Origin: Pyxidicoccus xibeiensis
GTDB lineage: Bacteria > Myxococcota > Myxococcia > Myxococcales > Myxococcaceae
Direction: 5' to 3'
Assembly (NCBI RefSeq): GCF_024198175.1
Contig: NZ_JAJVKV010000024.1
Location: forward strand, 1-64,000
DNA length: 64,000 nucleotides
Part shown: one piece after another, positions 1 through 12,000 of the stretch
How the letters are laid out: each line of letters starts with the position of its first letter
How positions within the stretch are numbered: position 1 is the first letter of the stretch
Made by a program: the position numbers and the translations under genes
The notes under the pieces: model-generated
What the model saw: the letters and a program-made list of their open reading frames with translations, nothing else
Told to the model about the DNA's origin: nothing
Database searches by the model: none

Positions 1-3000
1 AGGGGAGCCGGTGGGGGTGGGATGAAGCAGGTGCGCCACGCACGCCAGCCCTGCATGCAGCCGGCGCTCGGGGCGACGGAGAAACGCCCGTTCCCCTGGG
101 CCCGCTGCTGCTCGGGCTCGGGCAGCGCGCCACGGTCCACCTTGCCGTTGGGCGTCAGCGGCAGCGCCTCCAGCAGCATGAAGGCGGAGGGCACCATGTA
201 CTCGGGCAGCCGCTCACGCAGCCAGTCCCGCACCGCCCCCACCTCCACGCCGCCGGCCACGTACGCCACCAGCCGCTTGCCACCCGCCGCGTCCGGCCGC
301 GCCACCACCACCGCCTCGCGGACCTCGGGGTGGCCGAGCAGCGCCGCCTCGACCTCGCCCGGCTCCACGCGGTAGCCACGGACCTTCACCTGCACGTCCA
401 TGCGGCCCAGGAACTCCAGCACCCCGTCCCGCCGCCAGCGCGCCAGGTCGCCCGTGCGGTACAGCCGTTCCCCCGGCTCGCCACCGAAGGCGTCCGGCAC
501 GAAGCGCTCCGCCGTCAGGTCCGGCTGCTCCAGGTAGCCGCGCGCCAGGCCGTCTCCGCCGATGTACAGCTCTCCCGCCACGCCGGCCGGCACCGGCTGG
601 CCGCTGCCGTCCAGCAGGTACACCCGCGTGTTGCCGATGGGCCGGCCAATGGGCACGGCGCTCCCCACCATCGCCGGCTCCGTCATTCGGAAGCAGCTCG
701 CGAAGGTGGTGCTCTCCGTGGGGCCGTAGCAGGCCGTCACGGGGATGCGCAGCGTCTCCAGCACGCGGCGCACGTGCGGCGCGGAGACCACGTCTCCGCC
801 CGTGAGGAGCTGGCGCACCGGCCGCAGCGCCTCCAGGTCCGCCTCCACCATCTGCGTGAAGAGGCCCGCCGTCAGGTGCAGCGTGGTGACGCCGTGCTGC
901 TCCAGCACCCCCGCCAGCTCGCGCACGTCATTCGGCGCGTGCGGCGGGTAGAGCACCAGCCGCCCGCCGTTGAGCAGGCAGCCCCACACCTCCAGCGTCG
1001 ACGCGTCGAAGGAGATGGGCGCGATGAGCAGGAACGTCTGGCTGGCGCCGAGGTCGGCGTAGTCCACGCCCCGCACCAGCCTCGCCACCGAGCGGTGCTC
1101 GATGCAGACACCCTTCGGCCGGCCCGTGGAGCCGGAGGTGAAGTCGATGTAGGCCAGGTGGCGTGACGTCGCTCCGCTCCGCGGCGCCGTCGTGGGCGCG
1201 AGGGCCAGGGCCTCGGCCGCCTCGTCCAGCAGCAGGCACTCCACGCCCTCCGCCGGCAGCAGCTCCAGCAGGGCTCGCGTCGTCACCAGCACGCGCGGGC
1301 GCGAGTCCTCCAGCATGGTGGACAGGCGCGCGCGCGGGTAGTTCGAGTCCAGCGGCACGTAGGCGCCGCCGGCCTTGAGGATGGCCAGCACGGTGACGAT
1401 GAGGTCCACCGAGCGCTCCAGGCACAGGCCCACTCGCACGTCGGGGCCCACGCCGCGCTCCCGCAGCAGCCAGGCCAGGCGGTTGGCGCGGGCCTCCAGC
1501 TCGCGGTACGTGAGGCGCTCGCCCGTGGTGGCTTCCAGCGCCACCGCGTCCGGCCTCAGCGTCACCTGCTCCTCGAAGAGGCCGTGCACCGTGGCCTCGG
1601 AGGGGTAGGGCGCCGCCGTGTCATTCCACTCGCGCAGCACCTGGCGGCGCTCCGGCTCCGGCATCAGGCCCAGCTCCACCACGGGCGCGTCGGGCGCGGC
1701 CACCGCCGCCTCCAGCAGCGTGCGCAGGTGCCCCGCCATTCGGGCCACCGTCTCCTCGTCGAAGAGGTCCGTGCTGTAGTCGAACGTGCCCGCGATGCCC
1801 GACGGCGTCTCCGCCAGGGACAGGCTCAGGTCGAACTTCGCCGCCCGGTTGGGCACCTCGAACGAGCGCAGCACAAGCCCGCCCATGCCCACCTGGGGCA
1901 CCGGCGCGTTCTGCATCAGCAACATCACCTGGAAGAGCGGCGAGCGCCCCAGGTCACGCGCCGGCTGCAGCGCGTCCACCAGCTTCTCGAAGGGCACGTC
2001 CTGGTGCGCGTACGCCCCCAGCGTGACTTCGCGCGCCCGGGCCAGCAGCGCCTTGAAGCCCATCCGAGGCTCGGGCCGCAGCCCCAGCGCCAGCGTGTTG
2101 ACGAAGAAGCCGATGAGGCCCTCCGTCTCCGCGCGGCCCCGGCCCGCGATGGGCGTGCCGATGGCGAAGTCGCGCTGCCCCGAGTAGCGCCACAGCAGCA
2201 CGTGGAAGGCCGCCAGCAGCGCCATGAAGGGCGTGGCGCCCTCGCGCTGGCAGAGCGCCAGCACGGCGTCGGACAGCTCCTTGGGCAGGCGCACCTCCAG
2301 GCTCGCGCCCCGGAAGCCCTGCACGGCCGGACGCGGCCGGTCCGTGGGCAGCTCCAGCGCGTGTGGCACGCCGCCGAGCTGGTTGCGCCACCAGCCGAGC
2401 TGCGCCTCCAGCGCGTCGCCCCGCAGCCAGCCGCGCTGCCAGGAGGCGAAGTCCGCGTACTGCACCGGCAGCTCCGGCAGCGGCGACGGCCGCCCCTCCA
2501 GGAACGCCTCGTAGAGCGCCGCCACCTCGCGCACCAGCACGCCCAGGCTCCAGCCGTCGGTGATGATGTGGTGCATCGTCACCAGCAGCACGTGGTCCTT
2601 CGCGTCCAGGCGCACCAGCACGGGCCGCACCAGCGGGCCGCGCTCCAGGTCGAACGGACGCCCCGCCTCCACCTCCGCGCGCCGCAGGGCCTCCGCCTCG
2701 CGGGCCTCGGACGGCAGGCCGCTCAGGTCCCACTCCTCCAGCACCACGGGGGCCGCGGGCGCAATCACCTGCGCCGGCTCGCCGCCACGGTCCACGAAGG
2801 TGGTGCGCAGCGTCTCGTGCCGCGCCACCAGCGCATCCAGGCTCCGCCGCAGCACCGCCGCGTCCAGCGCACCCTCCAGCCGCACCGGCAGGCTGAGGTG
2901 GTACGAGCTGGACCGCGGGTCCAGCTGGTGCAGGAACCACAGCCGCTGCTGCGCGAAGGACAGCGGCATGCCGTCCGCCGCGCGCGGCACGGGCACCAGC

Positions 3001-3014
3001 TCCGGCGCCGCGTG
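1..3014 (-). other. Module 12 (C-A, truncated by window edge), pocket like module 3
   Basis: The C domain has FAQQRLWFL and HHIITDGW. The A domain (TSGSTG near 1130) has pocket DALHLGCTFK, one residue different from module 3. After the terminal NGKVDR motif at about 143 the remaining frame is rich in Cys, Trp and Pro and does not look like a carrier-domain start. Confidence 0.7.
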
Positions 3015-6000
3015 CTCCACCTTCGCCGCCGTCTGGAGCCGCGCCACCAGCTTCTCCACCGTGGACGCGTCGAACAGGTCGCGCACGGGCAGCTCCACGC
3101 CCAGCACCGCGCGCACGCGCGCCGCCACCTGCGTGGCCATCAGCGAGTGGCCGCCCAGCTCGAAAAAGTCGTCATGCCGCCCGACTCGCGGCACGTGCAG
3201 CACGTCCGCCCAGATGCCGGCGACCAGCTCCTCCATGGGCGTGGCCGGCGGGACGAACTCCCGCTCCGTGGAGCGCGCGCCCTCGGGGGCGGGCAGGGCC
3301 TTGCGGTCCACCTTGCCGCTGGGGCTCAGCGGAAGCGCCGGCAGGGTGACGAAGGCCGAGGGCACCATGTACCCGGGCAGCACCGCCTCCAGCGCCTTGC
3401 GCAGCGGCTCCACCGCCGCCTCCAGCCCCTCCTCCGCGACGACGTAGGCCACCAGGCGCTTGTCGCCGGGCACGTCCTCGCGCACCACCACCGTCGCCTC
3501 GCGCACCGCCGGCTGCTGGCGGAGCACGGACTCGATTTCTCCCGTCTCGATGCGGAAGCCGCGCAGCTTCACCTGCTCGTCCAGGCGGCCCTGGTACTCG
3601 AGCTGTCCGTCCGCCAGGAAGCGCACCCGGTCGCCCGTGCGGTACAGCCGCGCGCCCGGCTCCGAGCCGAACGCGTCCGGCACGAAGCGCTCGGCGGTGA
3701 GCCCGGGCTGGCCCAGGTAGCCACGCGCCAGGCCAGGCCCGCCCACGAACAGCTCGCCCGGCGCGCCCACGGGCACCGGGCGCAGGGTGGCGTCCAGCAC
3801 GTACAGCCGCACGTTGGGGAAGGGACGGCCGATGGTCAGCCGCTCCGGCGCGACACTCCCCGGAGTGATGGTGGCGCACACCGTCACCTCGGTGGGGCCG
3901 TAGGCGTTGAGCAGCGTGCGCCCACGCCCCCAGCGGCTCGCCAGCTCCGGTGTGCACGCCTCGCCGGCGGAGATGACCGTCTCCAGGTCCGGCAGGCCCT
4001 CCTCGGACTGCAGGGCCAGCACCGACGGCGTCAGCGTCACCGCCGTGATTCGCTGCTCGCGCAGCACGGCCGCCAGCGACGTGCCCGGCAGCATGGCCTC
4101 CCGAGGCGCCAGGCACAGCCGGGCCCCCGCCAACAGGGTGGCGAACATCTCGCACACCGAGGCGTCGAAGCCGATGGCGGCGAACTGCAGCACCCGGCTG
4201 TCGGGCCGGAAGCCGTGCGCCTTCACCGCCGCCAGGGCCGTGTTGCACAGGCCCCGGTGCGCCAGCAGGGTGCCCTTGGGGCGCCCCGTGGAGCCGGACG
4301 TGTAGATGACGTAGGCCAGGTTGTCTGCCGTGACGACGGACGGCGGCGCGTGCTCGGGCCGGGTGGCCACCTGGGCCCACTCCGTGTCCAGGCACACCAT
4401 GAGCTCGCCCTGCGAGGGCAACACGTCCGCCAGCGCCTCCTGGGTGAGGAGCACGGGCACCGCGGCGTCGCGCGCCATGTAGCCCAGGCGGTCCATGGGG
4501 TACGACGGATCCAACGGCACGTAGACGCCACCGGCCTTGAGGATGCCCAGCGCGCCCACCACCAGCTCCAGCGAGCGCTCCATGCACACGCCGACGCGCG
4601 TCTCGGGGCCCACGCCCAGCGAGCGCAGGTGCCACGCGAGCTGGTTGGACCGCCGCTCCAACTCGGCGTAGGTGAGCGCCTGGCCCTCGAAGGAGACGGC
4701 GGTCGCCTCCGGCGTGCGGGCGGCCTGGGCGGAGAACAGCTCGTGCGCGCAGGCGTCGCGCGGGAAGTCGGCGTGGGTGTCGTTCCACTCCACGAGGACC
4801 TGGCGGCGCTCCGCGGCGGACAGCAGCGACAGCTCGCCGACCTTCACTCCGGCGGAGGCCGGCAGCGACTCCAGCAGGTGGAGCCACTGCCCCAGCAGGC
4901 GCTCGCACGCGGCGGACTCGAAGCGCGCGGCGTCATACGTGAAGACGATGCGCAGCGTGGGGCCCGGGGCGATGGTGACGTCCATGGGGAACGTCTTGCG
5001 CTCCAGGAAGCGCACGTCCCGCACGGCCGCGCCGGCCTGGTCCTTCACCGAGGCGTCGACGGGGAAGTTCTCGAAGACGAGCAGGCTCTCGAAGAGCGGG
5101 GTGCCGCGGGGCACCTGGCTCCAGCCCTGCACCTGCACCAGCGGGCTGTACTCGTACTGGCGCATCTCCAGGTTGTTCTCCTGGAGCTGCTTGAGCCAGG
5201 GCACCAGCGCGGCGTCAGGCGGCAGGCGCACGCGCATGGGCAGCGAGTTGATGAACTGCCCCAGCATCTGCTCCACGCCCGGCAGGTCCGTGGGCCGTCC
5301 GGCCACGGTGGTGCCGAAGACGACGTCCTGCTCGCCGCTGTGGCGCGCCAGCAGCACGGCCCAGCTCGCCTGCACCAGCGTGTTGAGGGTGAGCTGGTGC
5401 TGGCGCGCGAAGCCCTGCAGCGCCGCCATCGTCGGCGTGGGCACGTCGAAGCGGCGCTCCACGGGCTGCGCCACCCCGTGCTCCACGCGCACCGTTGCCT
5501 TGCCCCCCGGCAGCGGCGTGGGGGCCGTGAAGCCCTCCAGCGCGGGCCGCCAGAAGGCCTCCGCTCCCGCCAGGTCCTGCCGCTGCAGCCAGGCGATGTA
5601 CTCGCGGTAGGGCGTCGCGCGCTCCGTCCGCGGCGCCTGGCCGCGCGAGAAGGCGTCGTACAGCGCGAACAGCTCGCGCATGAGCACGCCCAGGCTCCAG
5701 CCGTCCATCAGCAGGTGGTGCAGGCTCCAGACGAACTGGTGCGCCTGCTCATCCAGCCGCATCACCGCCATGCGCATCAGCGGCGGGCGCGTCAGGTCGA
5801 AGCCCTTCGCCTTGTCCTCCTCCAGGAAGGCGTCCAGGCGCGACTGCTGCTGCGCATGCGTCAGGTCGCGCCAGTCCTGCTGCGTCCAGGGCAGCTCCAC
5901 GCGCGTGTGTACGCGCTGCAGCGGCGAGGCGAGGCCCTTCCATATAAAGGAGGTGCGCAGCGAGGTGTGGCGCTCCAGCAGCGCCTCCCAGGCGCGGCGG

Positions 6001-9000
6001 AAGGCGCCCAGCTCCAGCGGCGTCTGGAAGACCCACGTCACCTGCTCGAAGTAGTCGTCCCGCCCCGGCGTCAGCAGGGCGTGGAAGAGCATGCCCTGCT
6101 GCATGGGAGACAGCGGGTACAGGTCCTCCACCGTGATGTCGCCCTCCAGCACGCGCGCCAGCGTGGGCGCCTCCAGCCGGGCGAGGGGGAAGTCCGACGG
6201 GAGGTAGTGCCGCGCGTCCGCCGAGTCCCGTCCGCGGATGAGCGCCCGCAGCGCCTCCACGAAGCCCTGGGCCACGGACTCCACGGTGGCGTGCTGGTGC
6301 ACGCCCTCGCTGTACTTCCACGAGACGCGGAGCTGCCCGCCAGCGACGAGGGCGTCCACCTCCAGCAGGTGGCTGCGCACCGCGAGGCCGCTCTGGGCGG
6401 AGCCCTGGGACTCGGGGGCGGGGCGGAAGAGCTGGGACGCCTGCGCCAGCGCGTCGAGCTGGCCCAGGTAGTTGAAGAGGATGCCGGGACGCGGCTGCGC
6501 GCGCAGGGCCTCCGCGGCCTCCGGGCGCCCCAGGTGGCGCAGCAGCCCATGGCCCAGCCCGCTGCCGGGCCGCTGGCGCCGCGACTCGCGCACGTTGCGC
6601 AGGGTGTCTCCCGGGGAGCCCCCGCGCGACACCTCGAGCAGCAGCGGCCACGTGGCGGTGAACCAGCCCACGGTGCGTGAGACGTCCACCTCGTCGGACG
6701 GCACCTCGCGGCCGTGCAGCTCCTGCTCCACCCGCACGCGCGTGCCGCCCGTCCACTCCGCCACGGCGCGGCCCAGCGCGGCCAGCAGCACGTCGTCGAT
6801 GTGGGCGCGGTACGCACCCGGCGTCTCCTGCAGCAGCAGCCGCGTCTCTTCCGCGCTCAGGCTCACCTGCACCGAGCGCTCCGACGCCACCGTGTTGGCC
6901 CCCTCCTTTATATCCACCGGGAGCGGTGCCACCTGGGCGCGCGCCGCCTGCAGCCAGTGGGGCAGCTCCGCCTCCACGGCCTCCGAGCGCGCATGGGCCT
7001 GGAGCCACTCGGCCCAGGCCTTGTACGACGTCGTCTTCGGCGGCAGCGTCACCGGCTCGCCGCGCCGCAGCTGCCTGTACGCGGACTCCAGGTCCTCCAG
7101 CAGCACGCGCCAGGAGACGCCGTCCACGGACAGGTGGTGCAGCACCACCAGCACGCGCTGCGTCCGGCCCGCTCCGCGCTCCAGCAGCGCGGCCCGCAGC
7201 AGCAGGCCCTCGGAGAGGTCCAGGCTCCGCTGCACCTCGTCCGCCGCGCGCGTCACCGCCGCCGCCAGCTCCGCCTCCGGCACGCCGGACAGGTCCACGC
7301 GGCGCAGCCGCACCGGCTGCCCGGGCGCCACCGCGTCCTGCCGCCACTCGCCGCCCTCACGGACGAAGCGCAGGCGCAGCGCGTCGTGGTGCTCCACCAG
7401 CTTCTGGAGCGCCTGCTCCAGCGCGGTGGCATCCACCGGCTCCAGCGCCTCCAGCATGACGGACTGGTTGAAGTGTTGGGGCTCGGCCGACGCCTCCTCG
7501 AAGAAGGCCCGCTGCACGGGCGTGAGGGGCACCGGCCCCTCGACGAAGCCCTGCTCGTCGTGTCCCTGCCGCGCCGTCTTCACCTGCGGCGCCAGCTCGG
7601 CCACCGTCTGGTGCTGGAAGAGCTGCCGGGGGGTGAGCCGCAGGCCCGCCTGCCGCGCCCGCGTCACCACCTGGATGCTGACGATGGAGTCGCCGCCCAG
7701 ATCGAAGAAGTTGTCGTGGATGCCCACGCGCTCGCGGCCGAGCACGCGTGCCCAGATGTCCGCCAGCGCCGCCTCCACGTCGTCGCGGGGCGCAGTGTAG
7801 GGACGCGCCTCCTCGGTGGCGGCCTCCGGCGCGGGCAGCGCCTTGCGGTCCACCTTGCCGTTGGAGGTGAGGGGCAGCGCCTCCAGGACGACGAAGGCGG
7901 CCGGCACCATGTACTCGGGCAGCTTCTCCTTGAGGGCCGTGCGCACCCGCGCGACTTCCAGCGTGTGGCCGGGCTTCGCGGAGACGTAGGCCACCAGCCG
8001 CTTCTGGCCCGGCACGTCCTCACGCGCCACCACCACCGCCTCGCGCACGTCCGGGTACGCGAGCAGCGCGGACTCGATTTCCCCCAGCTCGATGCGGAAG
8101 CCGCGGACCTTCACCTGGAAGTCCACGCGGCCCAGGAACTCGATGTCGCCCCCCGGCAGCCAGCGGGCCAGGTCGCCCGTGCGGTACATGCGGGCGCCCG
8201 GCACGTCGGAGAAGACGTCCGGGAGGAAGACCTCGGCCGTGCGCACCGCGTCCATCAGGTAGCCGCGACCCACGCCGATGCCGCCGACGTACACCTCGCC
8301 GGGCACGCCCACGGGCACGGGCTGGCCCTCGGCGTCCAGCAGGTGCAGGCGCATGTTGGCCACCGCCCGGCCAATGGGCGTGTTGACGGTGGTGGGCGTC
8401 GCGCGCATCGGGTGGTGCGTGACGTCATCCGAGCACTCGGTGGGGCCGTACGCGTTGAGCAGGGGGATTTCCGGCCACAGCGCGAACCAGCGCCGGCACA
8501 CGGCGGGCGGCAGGGCCTCGCCGGTGGGCACCATCCACCGCAGGCGCGCCAGCTTCGGCCGCCACGCGTCGGGCGCCTCCACGCCTTCCACCATGGCCCT
8601 CAGCAGCGAGGGCACCGTCTCGACGATGGTGATGGCGTGCTCTTCCAGCGCCCGCGTCAGCAGGGCCGGGTCGTGCGCCACCTCGTCACCGAAGACGTGG
8701 GTGCAGCCGCCCACCACCAGCGCGTTGAGGAACTGCCAGACGGAGATGTCGAAGCACTGCGAGGCCGTCTGCGCCACCACGTCCGAGGACGTCAGGCCCA
8801 GGTCCTTCACCTTGGCGTAGAGGTGGTTGAGCATGCCCCGGTGCTCGACCATGGCGCCCTTGGGCAGGCCGGTGGAGCCGGAGGTGAAGATGACGTAGGC
8901 CAGGTTGGCGGGCGTGGCGCGCGGGGGCGGATTCACCTCGGGCGCGACGGCGGCCAGGGCCTCCTCCAGCACGTAGGTGTGGCCCTCGGCCGAGGGGGAC

Positions 9001-12000
9001 GTGGCCAGCAGGGGCAGCAGCTCGCGCCCGCACAGCGCCAGGGAGGCGCCGCTCTGACCCATCACCTGGGAGATGCGGTGGGGCGGGTGCTTCGGGTCCA
9101 GCGGCACGTACGCGCCGCCGGCCTTGAAGATGCCCAGCATGGAGACGAGGAAGTCACTGCCGCGCTCGGCGAGCAGCGCCACCACCGTCTCCGGGCCCAC
9201 GCCCTTGTCCATGAGGTAGTGGGCGAGCCGGTTGGCCCGCAGGTTCAGCTCGCGGTAGCTGAGCGCGACGTCCTGGTACCGGACGGCGATGACGTCCGGC
9301 GTGCGCTCCGCCTGCTCCTCGAAGAGGACCTGGAAGCAGTCGCGCTCACGGAAGTCCTGGCGCGTGGCCGTCCAGTCCACGAGCAGCTGGCGCCGCTCGG
9401 GCTCGGACAGCAGCGGCAGGCGCGACAGGCGCTGGGAGGGGTCCGCGAGCGCGCCCTGGAGCAGCATGCCCAGGTGGCCGAGCAGCCGCTGGAGGGTGGC
9501 GGGCTCGAACAGGTCCGCGCTGTACTCGGCCACGGCGCCGAGTCCCTGCGGCGTCTCCGCGAAGTAGAGGGTGAGGTCGAACTTGGACGCGGTGTGGCCC
9601 AGCGCCACCGGGCGGGACGTGAGGCCGGGCAGGTCGAGGGCGGGTGCCTCGTTGTTCTGCAGCACCACCATCACCTGGAAGAGCGGCGTGCGGCTGAGGT
9701 CGCGCTCCGGCTGCAGCTCCTCCACCAGCTTCTCGAAGGGCACTTCCTGGTGGGCGTACGCGCCCAGCGTCACCTCGCGCGCGCGGTGCAGCAGCTCGCG
9801 GAAGGAGAGGTGGCGCCGCGGCTGGCCGCGGAGCACCAGCGTGTTGACGAAGAAGCCGATGAGGCCCTCCGTCTCCGCGCGGTTGCGGCCCGCGATGGGC
9901 GAGCCGACGACGATGTCCTCCTGGCCCGAGTAGCGCGCCAGCAGCGCCTGCGTGGCCGCCAGCAGCACCATGAAGGGCGTCACGCCCTCGCGCTGGCACA
10001 GCTCCTTCAGGGCCTTCGTCAGGGCGGGGGCGAACGTCGTCCCCACGCTGCTCCCGCGAGACGTCTGCACCGCCGGGCGGGGGAAGTCCGTCGGCAGCTC
10101 CAGCGCGCGCGGCGCGTCGGCGAGCTGCTTGCGCCACCAGGACAGCTGCGCCTCCAGCACGTCGCCTTGCAGCCACCCGCGCTGCCACGCGGAGAAGTCC
10201 GCGTACTGCACGGCCAGCTCCGGCAGCGGCGAGAGCGTTCCCTTGAGGAAGGCCTCGTAGAGGACCGACATCTCCCGGGCCAGCACGCCCAGGGACCAGC
10301 CGTCGGAGACGATGTGGTGCATCGTCACGAGGAGCGCGGCCTGCCGCTCGCCCAGGTGCAGGACGGTGGCGCGCAGCAGGGGGCCCTGGCTGAGGGAGAA
10401 GGGCGTCAGCGTCTCCTCGCGCGCCAGCCGGTGCAGCGTCTCCTCACGCGCCTCGTCGGGCTGCGCGCTCAGGTCGACGCGGCGGAGCGTGAAGCGGGCC
10501 TCGGAGGCGATGCACTGCGCGGCGCGCTCGCCACGGACCTGGAAGGTGGTGCGCAGCGACTCGTGCCGCCGCACCAGCTCGGCGAAGGCGCGCTCCAGGA
10601 CGTCCACGTCCAGCGGCCCGTCCAGGCGCAGCGCCAGGGGGATGTTGTAGGCGGAGTTGCCGGGCTCGAGCTGGTCGATGAACCACAGGCGCTGCTGCGC
10701 GAAGGACAGGGGCAGGTCGTCGCCACGCGGCACGGGCACCAGCGGCGGGGGCGCGGTGCCCTCGGCCACGGCCTGGGAGGCGGCCTCCACGCGCGCGGCG
10801 AGCGCGGCCACCGTGCGGGCGGCGAAGAAGTCGCGCAGGGACAGCTCCACCTGGAGCGCGCCCCGGATGCGCGAGACGACCTGGGTGGCGAGCAGCGAGT
10901 GGCCGCCCAGCTCGAAGAAGTCCTCGTGCAGGCCCACGCGCTCCAGCTTGAGGGCCCGGGCGAAGGCGCCGGCCAGCAGCTCCTCCACCGGCGTGCGGGG
11001 CGGCTCGTACACACGCGCCGCCACGGCCGCGGTCGCCTCGGGCGCGGGGAGCGCCCGCCGGTCCACCTTGCCGCTGGGCGTGAGGGGCAGCGTGTCCAGC
11101 ACGACAATGTGCGGGGGCACCATGTACTCGGGCAGCCGCGCACGGGCGAGCTCCCGCAACGCGCCCACGTCCAGCACCTGCTCCTGGCGCGCGGAGACGT
11201 AGGCCACCAGCGTGCGGTCGCCTCCGGACTCGCGGGCCACCACCACCGCCTCGCGCACCGCCGGGTGCTGGCCGAGGACGGCCTCAATCTCTCCCAGCTC
11301 GATACGGAAGCCGCGGACCTTCACCTGGAAGTCCACGCGGCCCAGGTACTCGATGGCGCCGTCGGGCAGGTAGCGGGCCAGGTCGCCGGTGCGGTACAGC
11401 CGCGCGCCGGGCGTCTCGGAGAACGCGTCCGGCACGAAGCGCTCGGCCGTCAGCTCCGGACGGCCCAGGTAGCCCCGGCCCACCTGCACGCCGCCGATGT
11501 ACAGCTCACCGGCCACGCCCACCGGCACCGGGCGCAGGGCCCGGTCCAGCAGGTGGATGCGCGTGTTCGCGATGGGCCGGCCAATGGGGATGCTCCGCCG
11601 GTTGTCGCCCCGGCGGCACTGCCAGGCCGTGACGTCCACCGCGGCCTCGGTCGGGCCGTAGAGGTTGTGCAGCTCCGCGCCCAGCCGCTCCAGGCAGCGC
11701 TCGGCCACGTCCACCGGCAGCGCCTCGCCGCTGCAGACGATGCGACGCACGGCGCGGCAGCGCTCCTCCAGCTCCGGCTCCTCCAGGAAGGCGGCCAGCA
11801 TGGAGGGCACGAAGTGCAGCGTGGTGATGCCCTGGGACTGGATGAGGCGAGACAGGTACGTCGTGTCCTGGTGCCCGCCGGGCCGCGCGACGACCAGCCG
11901 CGCGCCGGTCATCAGCGGCCAGAAGAACTCCCAGACGGAGACGTCGAAGCTGAACGGCGTCTTCTGGAGGACGCTGTCCGTCCCATCCAGCCCGTACGCC

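Noticed and set aside
1584..6680. Plus-strand open frame of about 1,700 codons opposite the second NRPS gene
   Set aside because: Its product is His/Arg/Gln-rich with no domain. It is the antisense mirror of a GC-rich NRPS whose conserved motifs are all on the minus strand.
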